Shown: positions 43,306-51,376, counted from the stretch's first letter. The stretch: 64,000 bases of DNA from Sphingomonas glacialis (GCF_006439055.1 NZ_RCZC01000012.1:22186-86185); one strand, 5' to 3'. The notes: generated by a model not told the origin, from the sequence alone. Made by a program: numbers and translations.

Positions 43306-44592
43306 TTACCCCAGGATATGCATCCACAACGGCTGTCCGACCAGGCTCTGCGACCCGCGCAACCGCTCGAGCGCCTGCGCTACGCTGCGCTCGGGGCCTT
43401 CGTGCGTGACGATCGCGACCAGCACCGATCCGTCGGCATGCGCGCCGCGCTGCATCAGGCTCTCGATCGAGACGCCCGCATCGCGCATCGCCGCGGCGAT
43501 TTCGGCGAGCACGCCGACGCGATCGGCGACCGTGAAGCGGACATAGGCGCGGCCGCGGCGCTCACCGGCATCGGCCGGGCCCTGCGCGGTCAAAGCATCG
43601 GCGGGCATCGCGAAGGCGGGGCCGAATTCGCCGCGCGCGATGTCGATCAGATCAGCGACGACTGCCGAAGCCGTCGGTCCGTCGCCGGCGCCGGCGCCCT
43701 GGAACAGCAGCCGCCCGACGAAATTGCCCTCGGCGACCACGGCATTGGTCGCGCCGGTGACGTGCGCGAGCGGATGGCTGACCGGCACGAGATGCGGATG
43801 AACGCGCTGGAACAGCCCGCCGGGGCCAGCCTCGGCAAGCCCGAGCAGCCGCACGCGATACCCAAGCGCCGCCGCCTCGGCGATGTCGGCGGCGAGGACG
43901 TGGCGGATGCCGGCGGCAGCGACGTCACCGAATGCCGGCTGCGTGCCGAAGGCGAGGCTCGCGAGCAGCGACAATTTGTGTGCCGCATCGACGCCGTCGA
44001 TGTCGAAGCTCGGATCGGATTCGGCGAAGCCCAGCGCCTGCGCCTCGGCCAACACGTCGGCGAAATCGCGGCCCTCGGCCTCCATCTTCGACAGGATGAA
44101 ATTGCAGGTGCCGTTGAGGATGCCGTAGACGCGCTCGATCTCGTTGGCGGCGGCGCCTTCGCGCAATCCCTTGATCACCGGCACGCCGCCCGCGACCGCC
44201 GCTTCGAACTTGAGCGCGACGCCGGCCGTCTCCGCGGCGCGCGCAAGCTCGAGCCCGTGATGCGCCAGCATCGCCTTGTTCGCGGTGACGAAGCTCTTGC
44301 CCGCGGCGAGCGTGGTGCGCGCGAGCGTGAGCGCAGGGCCATCCGATCCGCCGACCAGCTCGACCACCACATCGACGTCGGCCTGCGCGAGCGCCGTCGT
44401 GTCATCGACCCACTCGAAGCGCGTCATGTCGACGCCGCGATCCTTGCTGCGATCGCGCGCCGAAACCGCGACGATCTCGATCGGCCGCCCCGCACGCCGC
44501 GCGATCAGCGCGCCGTTGGTATCAAGCAAGCGGATCACGCCGCCGCCGACAGTGCCGAGCCCGGCCAGGGCGATGCGGAGGGGTTTGGTCAT
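43306..44592 (-). CDS. hom: Homoserine dehydrogenase
   Basis: The 428-residue enzyme reduces aspartate semialdehyde to homoserine for threonine and methionine. The N-terminal nucleotide-binding fold (IALAGLGTVGGGVIRLLDTN) is followed by VELVGGSDGPALTLARTTLAAGKSFVTANKAMLAHHG, and GILNGTCNFILSKMEAEGRDFADVLAEAQALGFAESDPSFDIDG with the catalytic region. A C-terminal ACT domain (GRAYVRFTVADRVGVLAEIAAAMRDAGVSIESLMQRG) gives likely threonine feedback. The start is ATG 44592. Confidence 0.95.
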   Translation of the reverse strand: MTKPLRIALAGLGTVGGGVIRLLDTNGALIARRAGRPIEIVAVSARDRSKDRGVDMTRFEWVDDTTALAQADVDVVVELVGGSDGPALTLARTTLAAGKSFVTANKAMLAHHGLELARAAETAGVALKFEAAVAGGVPVIKGLREGAAANEIERVYGILNGTCNFILSKMEAEGRDFADVLAEAQALGFAESDPSFDIDGVDAAHKLSLLASLAFGTQPAFGDVAAAGIRHVLAADIAEAAALGYRVRLLGLAEAGPGGLFQRVHPHLVPVSHPLAHVTGATNAVVAEGNFVGRLLFQGAGAGDGPTASAVVADLIDIARGEFGPAFAMPADALTAQGPADAGERRGRAYVRFTVADRVGVLAEIAAAMRDAGVSIESLMQRGAHADGSVLVAIVTHEGPERSVAQALERLRGSQSLVGQPLWMHILG

Positions 44593-44607
44593 AGCGTTCA
44601 CACCTTC

Positions 44608-44724
44608 GTCACCCCGGACTCGTTCCGGGGTCCACCGATCAGCCCAGCGCTCGGGATGGAGCGCGCGCACCGATCGCCGACTGCGCTAGCGGAGGAGTGG
44701 ACCCCGGAACAAGTCCGGGGTGGC
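44608..44724. repeat. Paired-palindrome intergenic repeat, copy 7
   Basis: TCACCCCGGACTCGTTCCGG, then TCCACC at the left, and GGTGGA-like GTGGACCCCGGAACAAGTCC at the right form inverted ends, each also a hairpin by itself (CCGGA...TCCGG). Copy 7 and copy 3 share the TCCACC sequence next to the hairpin. It separates hom from the oxygenase gene. Confidence 0.65.
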
Positions 44725-44727
44725 ATA

Positions 44728-45681
44728 CTATTTCTTGACCAAGCCGATCTCGACCAGCCGCTCATGCAGATAGTCATGTGCGCTGATCGGCGTCGGATAG
44801 CGGTTGGGCCGCTCTGCCGTGATCGTCGAGGGCAGCGTCTCGATCAGGAAGTCGGGCGCGGGATGCAGGAAGAACGGCATCGAATACCGCGAATGCCCGC
44901 GCCGCTCGGGCGCCGGGTTGACGACGCGGTGCGTGGTCGAGGGTAGGACATGGTTGGTGAGGCGCTGGAGCATGTCGCCGACATTGACGACCATCGCGCC
45001 CGTGGGCGGCTTGATCGGCAGCCATGCGCCTTCCTTGGTCAGCAGCTGCAGCCCGGCCTCCTCGGCGCCGAGTAGCAGCGTGATCAAATTGATGTCCTCA
45101 TGCGCCCCGGCGCGGACTTCGGCCGCATCGGCGGGGACGGGCGGATAGTGCAGCAGGCGGAGCACCGAATTGCCGTCCTTAACCGCGTGATCGAACCAGT
45201 CCGGCGCGAGCCCGAGATGCCGCGCGATCGCCGACAGCAGCCGGTCGCCCGCGAGGTCGAGCGCGGCGAACAGCTCGATGAAGGTTTCGCGGAAGCCCTC
45301 GGGCTGGTCGGGCCAGATGTTGGGCGCCATCTGCGCCTCGAAGCGATGGCCCTTCGCCAGCTCGCGCCCGACGTGCCAGAATTCCTTGAGATCGACATGC
45401 GTCGCGCCCTTGGCGATCTCGGTCTTGAACGGCGTATAGCCGCGCGCACCGCCGCCGCCCGCGCTGAAATAGCTGCGCTTGGTGTCCTCTGGCAGCGCGA
45501 AGAACGCTTCGGTCATCGCCCAGGCGCGAGCGATCAGAGCGGCCGGAACGCCGTGGTCGGACACCACCGCAAAGCCGAAGCGCTCGAACGATTCGCCCAG
45601 CGCCGCGGCAAAGGCGACGGGATCGGCCGCCTCGTCGGCAAGCGACAGCGGCGGGACTTCGGCGGTGGGGGTGTCAAACAT
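44728..45681 (-). CDS. 2-oxoglutarate/Fe(II)-dependent oxygenase (isopenicillin N synthase family)
   Basis: A 317-residue protein with the non-haem DIOX N-terminal domain (GFAVVSDHGVPAALIARAWAMTEAFFALPED) and the 2OG-Fe(II) core: RAGAHEDINLITLLLGAEEAGLQLLTKEGAWLPI (HxD iron ligands) and STTHRVVNPAPERRGHSRYSMPFFLHPAPD (distal His, and RxS for 2OG). The plain member of this group in sphingomonads is uncharacterised; it need not make beta-lactams. ATG 45681 is used, as the longer frame is without similarity. Confidence 0.87.
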   Translation of the reverse strand: MFDTPTAEVPPLSLADEAADPVAFAAALGESFERFGFAVVSDHGVPAALIARAWAMTEAFFALPEDTKRSYFSAGGGGARGYTPFKTEIAKGATHVDLKEFWHVGRELAKGHRFEAQMAPNIWPDQPEGFRETFIELFAALDLAGDRLLSAIARHLGLAPDWFDHAVKDGNSVLRLLHYPPVPADAAEVRAGAHEDINLITLLLGAEEAGLQLLTKEGAWLPIKPPTGAMVVNVGDMLQRLTNHVLPSTTHRVVNPAPERRGHSRYSMPFFLHPAPDFLIETLPSTITAERPNRYPTPISAHDYLHERLVEIGLVKK

Positions 45682-45793
45682 GATACGCGTCCGTGATACT
45701 GGCAAAGCGCGAAGATAGCGCCGATTTGGCGCCACGTCAGCCCCGCGGGGATAAGCGAGGCGCTGTCGCATGCCGTGGATCGGGGGGCGGCGA

Positions 45794-46162
45794 CTATCGG
45801 TAAGGTTCGCAGGCGATCCCATCACCGTCGCCGTCCATTCCCTGGCGATAGCCGGGCTCGCCGGCATAGATCGGCGCAGTGCCCGCGGCTCGGGCATCGT
45901 TGCAACCGCCCCAGACGTCGCCCGGTTGCGGTGCGCGGGCACGCACCAACTCCGCCCGTACCGCAACAGGTTTCACGACAGTGCCGATCTTGGCACGACC
46001 ATCTTCGCTGAAGGCGAGCGAGCCCGCTCCGACGATCCCGCCGAGTATCGCAGCGGCGCCCAGGAATTTGAACGCCGCTGTTTGATCGCTGCTTTGCTGC
46101 TGATCCCGGTAATGGTTGCGCCGGTTCAGAGGGGCGGCACGAAATGGTTTGTTGGACCGCAT
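45794..46162 (-). CDS. Excalibur-domain calcium-binding protein
   Basis: The 122-residue protein has one membrane segment after a basic N-terminus (AAFKFLGAAAILGGIVGAGSLAF) and a C-terminal Excalibur motif GYRQGMDGDGDGIACEP, matching the DxDxDGxxCE calcium-binding pattern, with a second conserved Cys in WGGCNDARAAGTAPIY. It should display the Ca-binding domain on the periplasmic side. Excalibur domains are common in cell-surface proteins; its partner here is unknown. Confidence 0.85.
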   Translation of the reverse strand: MRSNKPFRAAPLNRRNHYRDQQQSSDQTAAFKFLGAAAILGGIVGAGSLAFSEDGRAKIGTVVKPVAVRAELVRARAPQPGDVWGGCNDARAAGTAPIYAGEPGYRQGMDGDGDGIACEPYR

Positions 46163-46299
46163 GACAAGACCATCGCGGATAACAGTGAACGAGTGGTTTC
46201 AACCAAGTCGCGATATCGTACTCAATGCCGCCTTTATTCTTGCCCGGATCGGATGTGCGCGTCGGTTGTGTTCAATATAAAGCGACCCGCTTCGTCACA

Positions 46300-46794
46300 T
46301 CATCCGATCGTGATGACCCCATCCGCCTTGCTGGCTCCGGCGGGCTTTAGGTCGAGCAGGAACGGTTGGCCCTCATCGGTCTTGCCGATAAGGCCCGACC
46401 CGTGGGGCTGGACCTTGAAATCGGCGGCGGTCAATTTTGCTGAGAACCAGTCGCGCACGGTTTCCGCGGCGGCTGGGCTTGAGAAGGTCACCCGGACGCG
46501 ACCGTCTCGTGCATTGTCGGGGCGATCCTGCGCATCGATGTGCATCGCGCCGATCGTCGATCCGGGATACAGTTTCACGCCGTTCATCTCGAAGTCTGAC
46601 GCATCGAGCTGAAGCTTGGGGAGCTTCACCTTGCCCTTGAAGAAGGGCGTGTCGATCATCGCTTCGCCATTGCCGTCGAGGCTGCCCGCGGCATTGCCGT
46701 CGGAGGAATTGATCGAGATCGAGGTGCCACCGCTGCCACCATCGCAGGCGGTCAGTGCAAGCAATGCCGTGGCGCATAGGAAGGGGCGAAGCAT
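46300..46794 (-). CDS. Putative lipoprotein
   Basis: A 164-residue lipoprotein: MLRPFLCATALLALTACDG, with lipidated Cys at 17, followed by a Gly/Ser/Asn-rich linker (GGSGGTSISINSSDGNAAG). The body contains LPKLQLDASDFEMNGVKLYPGSTIGAMHIDAQ and RVTFSSPAAAETVRDWFSAKLTAADFKVQP, but no domain I can name. Its start codon sits directly at the base of a strong hairpin (46795-46838) that also contains its ribosome binding site. Confidence 0.7.
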   Translation of the reverse strand: MLRPFLCATALLALTACDGGSGGTSISINSSDGNAAGSLDGNGEAMIDTPFFKGKVKLPKLQLDASDFEMNGVKLYPGSTIGAMHIDAQDRPDNARDGRVRVTFSSPAAAETVRDWFSAKLTAADFKVQPHGSGLIGKTDEGQPFLLDLKPAGASKADGVITIG

Positions 46795-46838
46795 GGCGGG
46801 CCTTTCGTGTATCGCTTTAGTAATACACTAGGCCCGCC
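46795..46838 (-). promoter_or_regulatory. Hairpin covering the ribosome binding site of the lipoprotein gene
   Basis: In the minus-strand transcript GGCGGGCC (46838-46831) can pair with GGCCCGCC (46802-46795) and inside it GTGTAT with ATACAC. The 3' arm touches the AUG at 46794, and the Shine-Dalgarno GAAAGG (46806-46801) lies at the internal loop and in the arm. This could block translation until the stem opens, or act as terminator of the DUF3597 gene 25 bases upstream. Confidence 0.5.
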
Positions 46839-46862
46839 AGCCAATCCGTCAAGTCCGGCGCG

Positions 46863-47246
46863 TTACGACGCCAGGTTCTCCATCACCTTCTTGTGGAGCC
46901 AGACGTTCATCGTCGCGCTGTCGTTGGTGTCGCCGGTGTAGCCGAGCTCATGCGCGAGCGAGGTGCGGTTTTCGCGGCTCGGGTCGAGATCGAGCACCTT
47001 CATCAGATCGACGATCGAGGTCTGCCAGTTGAGCGGCTGGCCCTTTTCGGCGGCTTTCTGCGTCAGCACCGCGTTGACGTCGATCTTTTCGGCTGGCGCT
47101 GCTGGAGCAGGCGCGGGGGCTGCAACCGGGGCGGGCGCGGGCGTAGCCGGCGCCTGCGGTGCGGCGGGCGCCGTCTGAGCCGGGGTCGGTGCCGGTGCTG
47201 CCTTATGACCCCAGATCGCGTCCTTGATCATGCCGAAAATGCTCAT
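46863..47246 (-). CDS. DUF3597 domain protein
   Basis: The 127-residue protein starts MSIFGMIKDAIWGHKAAPA, has a long Ala/Pro linker (residues about 17-50) and a C-terminal DUF3597 domain: KIDVNAVLTQKAAEKGQPLNWQTSIVDLMKVLDLDPSRENRTSLAHELGYTGDTNDSATMNVWLHKKVMENL. The domain is LysM/saposin-like in sequence and of unknown function, common in sphingomonads. The ATG at 47246 is chosen because GAGGAAC stands before it. It is divergent from the Bcr/CflA exporter. Confidence 0.85.
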   Translation of the reverse strand: MSIFGMIKDAIWGHKAAPAPTPAQTAPAAPQAPATPAPAPVAAPAPAPAAPAEKIDVNAVLTQKAAEKGQPLNWQTSIVDLMKVLDLDPSRENRTSLAHELGYTGDTNDSATMNVWLHKKVMENLAS

Positions 47247-47381
47247 CGTCTCGTTCCTCTCGCGTTGAACCTCGATAATGCGCCGCCAACGTGTCCGTTC
47301 CGCGACGATTGCGGCACCGTGCCGACCAACTGCGCGCTTTGCGGGGTGACCCGCGCGGCCGACTCGGGCATTGCGCGCGGC

Positions 47382-48611
47382 ATGTCTGCTTCCCCGCAAC
47401 GCCCGATGATGGACTCGCCCCCGCTGCGACTGGTCGAGTTCGTCCCCCTGATCGCCTCGTTGATCGCGCTTGCGTCGCTCGGCATCGATACGATGCTGCC
47501 TGCCCAGCCCGACATCGCGCGCCGGCTCCGCGTCGATGCGATCGTCGATGCGCCGCTGATCATCACGGTGTTCGTGATCGGGCTCGGGATCGGGCAGCTG
47601 ATCCACGGGCCGCTGACCGATCGCTATGGGCGGCGCCCGGTGCTGATCGTCGGGCTGGTCCTGTTCATCATCGGCAATCTCTGCGCGGGGCTGGCGAACA
47701 GCTTTACCCTGCTGCTGACGGTGCGTTTCCTCAGCGGGCTCGCGATTGCCGCGAGCCGCGTGGTGACGATCGCGCTGATCCGCGATTGCTTCTCGGGCCG
47801 CGCGATGGCGCAGGTGACGAGCCTCGCCTTCATGGTGTTCATGGCGGTGCCGATCGTCGCGCCGAGCATCGGGCAGGCGATCCTGTTGATTGGATCGTGG
47901 CGGCTGATCTTCGAGGTGATCGCGGGGGGCGCCTTGCTGTGCCTGATCTGGTTCGTGTTGCGCATGCCCGAGACGCTGCGCCCCGAGAACAAATCGCCGT
48001 TGTCGATCAAGACGACGCTGGCGGGCTGGCGGCAGACGCTGTCGGACCGCTATTCGGTTGGCTACACGATCGCCGCGCTGATCGCGCAGGGGGCGATCTT
48101 CGGCTATCTCGGGTCGATCCAGCCGATCATGGAGCGCGTGTTCCACCGTCCCGAGTGGCTCGGCGCAGTGTTCGCGGCGTCGGCGGGCACGATGGCGGTC
48201 GCCAATCTGCTCAATTCGCGGATCGTCATGACGCTCGGCATGCGGCGTATTTCGCAGACGGCGTTGGTGGTGATGATCCTCTCGTCGGGCACGGGGGTCG
48301 CGGTTGGCTGGTTCGGCGACGAGCCGCTGCTCGTCTTCGTCGTGCTGCAGGCGATCACGATGGCGTGCTTCGGCCTCGCCACGTCGAACATGTCGGCGAT
48401 GGCGATGGAGAATATGGGGTCGATCGCCGGCGTCGCGTCGAGCGTGCAGGGATTCTTCGGCATCACGATGGGCGCGATCGTCGGCTGGGCGATCGGTCGG
48501 AGCTTCGATGGGACGACCGTGCCGCTCCATCTGGGCTTTCTGGTGGCGGGCATATCGGGTATCGTGATCGCAGCGATCGTCGAGCGCGGGCGGTTATTTC
48601 GCCCCAGTTGA
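47382..48611 (+). CDS. Bcr/CflA family multidrug efflux MFS transporter
   Basis: The 409-residue protein has about 12 membrane spans. Its first segment, EFVPLIASLIALASLGIDTMLPAQPDIARRL, is of the Bcr/CflA (DHA1) type, followed by GPLTDRYGRRPVLIVGLVLFIIG (motif A) and RFLSGLAIAASRVVTIALIRD, the usual motif B context. It exports drugs such as bicyclomycin or chloramphenicol in relatives. ATG 47382 is used (MSASPQRPMMDS). It runs divergently from the DUF3597 gene. Confidence 0.88.
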   Translation: MSASPQRPMMDSPPLRLVEFVPLIASLIALASLGIDTMLPAQPDIARRLRVDAIVDAPLIITVFVIGLGIGQLIHGPLTDRYGRRPVLIVGLVLFIIGNLCAGLANSFTLLLTVRFLSGLAIAASRVVTIALIRDCFSGRAMAQVTSLAFMVFMAVPIVAPSIGQAILLIGSWRLIFEVIAGGALLCLIWFVLRMPETLRPENKSPLSIKTTLAGWRQTLSDRYSVGYTIAALIAQGAIFGYLGSIQPIMERVFHRPEWLGAVFAASAGTMAVANLLNSRIVMTLGMRRISQTALVVMILSSGTGVAVGWFGDEPLLVFVVLQAITMACFGLATSNMSAMAMENMGSIAGVASSVQGFFGITMGAIVGWAIGRSFDGTTVPLHLGFLVAGISGIVIAAIVERGRLFRPS

Positions 48612-48632
48612 CGCTGTTTACTTGGCATGGCC

Positions 48633-48657
48633 GGAACCGTTTCGCGTCCGCACGGTT
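48633..48657 (+). promoter_or_regulatory. Possible EcfG-type promoter for the hyperacidic gene
   Basis: GGAAC (48633-48637), 16 bases, then GGTT (48654-48657), one base off the EcfG -10 box CGTT. The predicted transcript starts about 40 bases before the ATG at 48706. It fits a general stress gene. Confidence 0.4.
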
Positions 48658-48705
48658 CGCTGATGGAACGATCCCGCATCCTGCGGGGGCGTCGGGAGAG
48701 CGAAG

Positions 48706-49047
48706 ATGAGCATCGGTGGACATCAGGTGCCCGGCGAGGGCACGGGCGACGACGGTTTCGACGAAGAGGGCTATGACGAGAGCCAGCGCGCGGAAATTCT
48801 CGAAGTGACGCGCGATGGGCCGAGCGACGGCACGCTGCTGACCGATATCAGCCCGGATATCGCGTCGAACGACGATGACGACGACGACGATCTCGAGATG
48901 GAAGACGACGAGATCGGCGAGGAAGACGACGACGCCGACGAGAGCGAAAACGATGAGGACGAAGACGACGTCCAGGACGAGCTCGACGACGACACCGCGG
49001 ACGATGACGAATTGAGCGACCGCGACGACGCCGCGCTGCGGCCATAA
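48706..49047 (+). CDS. Hyperacidic low-complexity protein
   Basis: The 113-residue protein has no hydrophobic core. From about residue 55 (NDDDDDDD) to the end, roughly 38 of 54 residues are Asp or Glu, broken up by single hydrophobic residues. The first 50 residues are Gly/Glu-rich (GGHQVPGEGTGDDGFDEEGYDE). No family is recognised; possible roles are metal or cation buffering, or binding basic partners. GGGAGAG precedes the ATG, and a GGAAC-N16-GGTT site lies upstream. A strong hairpin follows the stop. Confidence 0.75.
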   Translation: MSIGGHQVPGEGTGDDGFDEEGYDESQRAEILEVTRDGPSDGTLLTDISPDIASNDDDDDDDLEMEDDEIGEEDDDADESENDEDEDDVQDELDDDTADDDELSDRDDAALRP

Positions 49048-49053
49048 GGCTGC

Positions 49054-49089
49054 GCCGCGGACGGGGCGCCTGGCGTTTTCGTCCGCGGC
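49054..49089 (+). terminator. Terminator-like hairpin behind the hyperacidic gene
   Basis: GCCGCGGACG and CGTCCGCGGC form a perfect ten-pair stem with a 16-base loop, seven bases after the stop. No T-run follows, so it may act with Rho or only as an RNA end. Confidence 0.45.
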
Positions 49090-49221
49090 CGGTCCGCTCG
49101 CGCGGGCCGGTGGGGCACCCGGCGTTTGGCACGCTTCGCCGTGTCGTATCGGGTGGGCAGGAACAGGCCGACGGACGTGACGTTGACCAACACGCTTCAT
49201 CCTGTTCGGCGAGTATCTGCC

Positions 49222-49884
49222 ATGAAACGCCTCGTGATCCTTTCCCTGCCGCTTGTGCTCGCGGGAGCATGCACCGAGAAACCGTCGAGCCAAGGCAACA
49301 GCATCGACATCAACGCCGCGGCGATGCGCGCGCAGAATTCGGTCGATGCGTATGATTCGAACGAACCGGTCGAGGTCGCCGAACCCGACGCCGTGCCGGA
49401 ACGCGATGCGGACGCGAACGGCGCGGAGCCGGCGCCGCTCGACCCGCCGGCGCCGGGTACGCCGGGCGGGCTGCCGGACGATCGCACGCCCGTTTCCGAA
49501 GCGGCCTTCACCCCCGACAGCGCACAGGGCGCGGCAAATGTCGTGCAGACCTATTATGCCTTGCTCGGCGAGCGCAAATACGATGCGGCATTCGCGCTGC
49601 GCGACCCGAGCGCTGGCGATGCCGCGGCCTTCGCCGCCGGGTTTGCCGCGTACAGCGAATATCACGCCAATGTCGGCGCGCCCGGGCCGATCGATGCGGG
49701 CGCGGGCCAGCGGTATGTCACGGTGCCGGTACAGACCTACGCCCGGCTGAAACGCGGTGGCACGCCGGTCTACGAGATCGGATCGGTCACGCTGCACCGC
49801 ACCGGCGACATCGACGGCGCGACCGCGACGCAGCGTACGTGGCGGATCCGCTCGATCAGCCTGAAGCCGGCACCCAAGCGCTAG
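49222..49884 (+). CDS. Putative lipoprotein
   Basis: A 220-residue lipoprotein with MKRLVILSLPLVLAGACTEK (lipid Cys at 17), a long Asp/Glu/Pro-rich linker, and a C-terminal region DSAQGAANVVQTYYALLGERKYDAAFALRDPSAGDAAAFAAGF followed by YHANVGAPGPIDAGAGQRYVTVPVQTYARLKRGG, similar to an NTF2-like or cystatin-like fold. No function known. The ATG at 49222 is selected because it begins the signal; the longer frame upstream is not plausible. Confidence 0.72.
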   Translation: MKRLVILSLPLVLAGACTEKPSSQGNSIDINAAAMRAQNSVDAYDSNEPVEVAEPDAVPERDADANGAEPAPLDPPAPGTPGGLPDDRTPVSEAAFTPDSAQGAANVVQTYYALLGERKYDAAFALRDPSAGDAAAFAAGFAAYSEYHANVGAPGPIDAGAGQRYVTVPVQTYARLKRGGTPVYEIGSVTLHRTGDIDGATATQRTWRIRSISLKPAPKR

Positions 49885-49902
49885 GGCGGCAGTGGCGGAT
49901 CG

Positions 49903-50115
49903 TCACTGCCGGATGGCGTTGGCGAGCACCGCCAGATCGTCGGAGTTGACCGCCACCCCGGTGGCATCGGTATCGTCCGACGGCTGCGCCGGAAGGATGG
50001 CGTGCCGCCCCGCCGCGGGAGGGCCGAAGCCGACGATATCGACCGCTGTCCACACGATCCCCGCGGCCCACAGCAAAGCAGCCCAACGGCTGAGGAAGAT
50101 TTTGCGGAATGGCAC
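49903..50115 (-). CDS. Small membrane protein, hypothetical
   Basis: A 70-residue frame starting at GTG 50115 (VPFRKIFLSRWAALLWAAGIVWTAVDIVGFG), with one membrane segment and a short polar tail containing NSDDLAVLANAIRQ. It is too short for a firm family call. It stops 18 bases from the convergent lipoprotein gene. It lies downstream of the 50170-50349 gene on the same strand. Confidence 0.45.
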   Translation of the reverse strand: MPFRKIFLSRWAALLWAAGIVWTAVDIVGFGPPAAGRHAILPAQPSDDTDATGVAVNSDDLAVLANAIRQ

Positions 50116-50169
50116 GCCGCGACGATACGCCGCGGCGGTTAACAAGCCGCTCGCGACTGGGCCAAAGCG

Positions 50170-50349
50170 TCAGGGCGTCTCGGCGTCGGGATTGCGCTCG
50201 GCGGTCTCGGCGGCCTTGACCATCGTCTTGGCCGATCGCCGCGCGGCCTCCGGCGTCAGCGACGCGGCGAGACCATCGGGTCCATCGAGAATCACCTCAC
50301 CATGCTCGGCGGCGGCCTCGATCGGAATATCACACGGTAATCGGGCCAC
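50170..50349 (-). CDS. Small stress-type protein with EcfG promoter
   Basis: A 59-residue protein from GTG 50349: VARLPCDIPIEAAAEHGEVILDGPDGLAASLTPEAARRSAKTMVKAAETAERN. The pattern ILDGPDGLAASLTPEAA recurs, as I remember it, in small sphingomonad hypotheticals. The Shine-Dalgarno TTGGAG stands ten bases before the GTG and a perfect EcfG-type promoter ends 23 bases upstream, which supports both the gene and its start. It is divergent from the Crp/Fnr gene. Confidence 0.65.
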   Translation of the reverse strand: MARLPCDIPIEAAAEHGEVILDGPDGLAASLTPEAARRSAKTMVKAAETAERNPDAETP

Positions 50350-50372
50350 ATCGCGTCTCCAAGACTGGACAA

Positions 50373-50397
50373 AACGCAAACATCCAGCGCATGTTCC
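50373..50397 (-). promoter_or_regulatory. EcfG-type general stress promoter
   Basis: On the minus strand GGAAC (50397-50393), exactly 16 bases, CGTT (50376-50373). This equals the consensus reported for EcfG in alphaproteobacteria. The expected start of transcription is about 50366, giving a leader of some 17 bases to the GTG at 50349. Confidence 0.7.
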
Positions 50398-50415
50398 CGC
50401 GCCGTGGAGGGGGCC

Positions 50416-51123
50416 ATGTATACCGATCTGTTCCTGAAGACCCATCGTGTGCCTGCAATAACCGCCGACGAGCAAGCCGCGCTCGAGGGGGCGTCCGTGC
50501 GCACGGTGACATACAATGCGAGGCAGATCATCGTGCGCCAGCAGACCCCGCTGACGCAATGCACGCTGCTGCTCGAAGGCTTTGTCGAGCGCTACAAGGA
50601 CACGCCCGAGGGGCGGCGGCAGATCCTTGCTATCCACATTCCGGGCGATTTCGTCGATCTGCATTCCTATCCGCTCAAGCGGCTCGAACATTCGGTCGCG
50701 GCGCTGACGGATGTCCGCGTGGCGCTGTTCCCCCATCCCGAGATCCGCGCGCTCACCAAAGCCTCGGCGACGCTCACCGAATTGCTGTGGCGCTCGACGC
50801 TGGTCGATGCGGCGATCAACCGCGAATGGATCGTCTCGATCGGCGCGCGCAGCGCCGCGATCCGGCTCGCGCATCTGTTCTGCGAGATGTACGTGCGGCT
50901 CCAGCGGATCGGACAGGCGCCGACGCTGACCTTTCCGCTGCCGCTGACGCAGGTCGATCTTGCCGATGCGACGGGCCTGACCGCGGTCCATGCCAACCGG
51001 ATGCTGCGGCAGTTGCGCGAACGCGGGATGGTCGCGTTCCGCCAGGGCGAGGTCGAGATCCTTGACTGGGACGCGCTGCGGCGCTTCGCCAAGTTCGATC
51101 CGGCGTATCTCTTTTTCGAATAA
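50416..51123 (+). CDS. Crp/Fnr family transcriptional regulator
   Basis: A 235-residue regulator with an N-terminal cNMP-binding-like beta roll (QIIVRQQTPLTQCTLLLEGFVERYKDTPEGRRQILAIHIPGDFVDLHSY) and a C-terminal winged helix (PLTQVDLADATGLTAVHANRMLRQLRERGMVAFRQGEVEI). It lacks the FNR four-Cys cluster and the full cAMP phosphate-binding signature, so a sphingomonad Crp-like sensor with unknown ligand is likely. ATG 50416 has GGAGGGGG upstream. It is divergent from a small stress gene whose promoter overlaps its upstream region. Confidence 0.88.
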   Translation: MYTDLFLKTHRVPAITADEQAALEGASVRTVTYNARQIIVRQQTPLTQCTLLLEGFVERYKDTPEGRRQILAIHIPGDFVDLHSYPLKRLEHSVAALTDVRVALFPHPEIRALTKASATLTELLWRSTLVDAAINREWIVSIGARSAAIRLAHLFCEMYVRLQRIGQAPTLTFPLPLTQVDLADATGLTAVHANRMLRQLRERGMVAFRQGEVEILDWDALRRFAKFDPAYLFFE

Positions 51124-51376
51124 AGCCGCGTACCGGTCGCGATGGAAGACGTGGCCGCCCGTGCTCTAGGGGGACGCCGCGCGGCCACGCCTCCCTGGTC
51201 CCGAAGATATCTCTACCGACCCGGTGGGCAATAGCGTTGCGGCCAAGCGACGGCAGCGCGCGACGGGCCGGATCGGCCCCGTTTTACAGCAAGCCGCGCC
51301 GCCCAACCCAGCGTCGCCGCTCGCCGAAATGCGGATGCCCCTTGCGGTCGGCAGCGACTTCGCGTTGGAAGCGCAG

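Noticed and set aside
46863..48530. Minus-strand frame of 555 codons across the Bcr/CflA exporter
   Set aside because: Only its C-terminal 127 residues (DUF3597 protein) are real; the rest is the antisense of the exporter.
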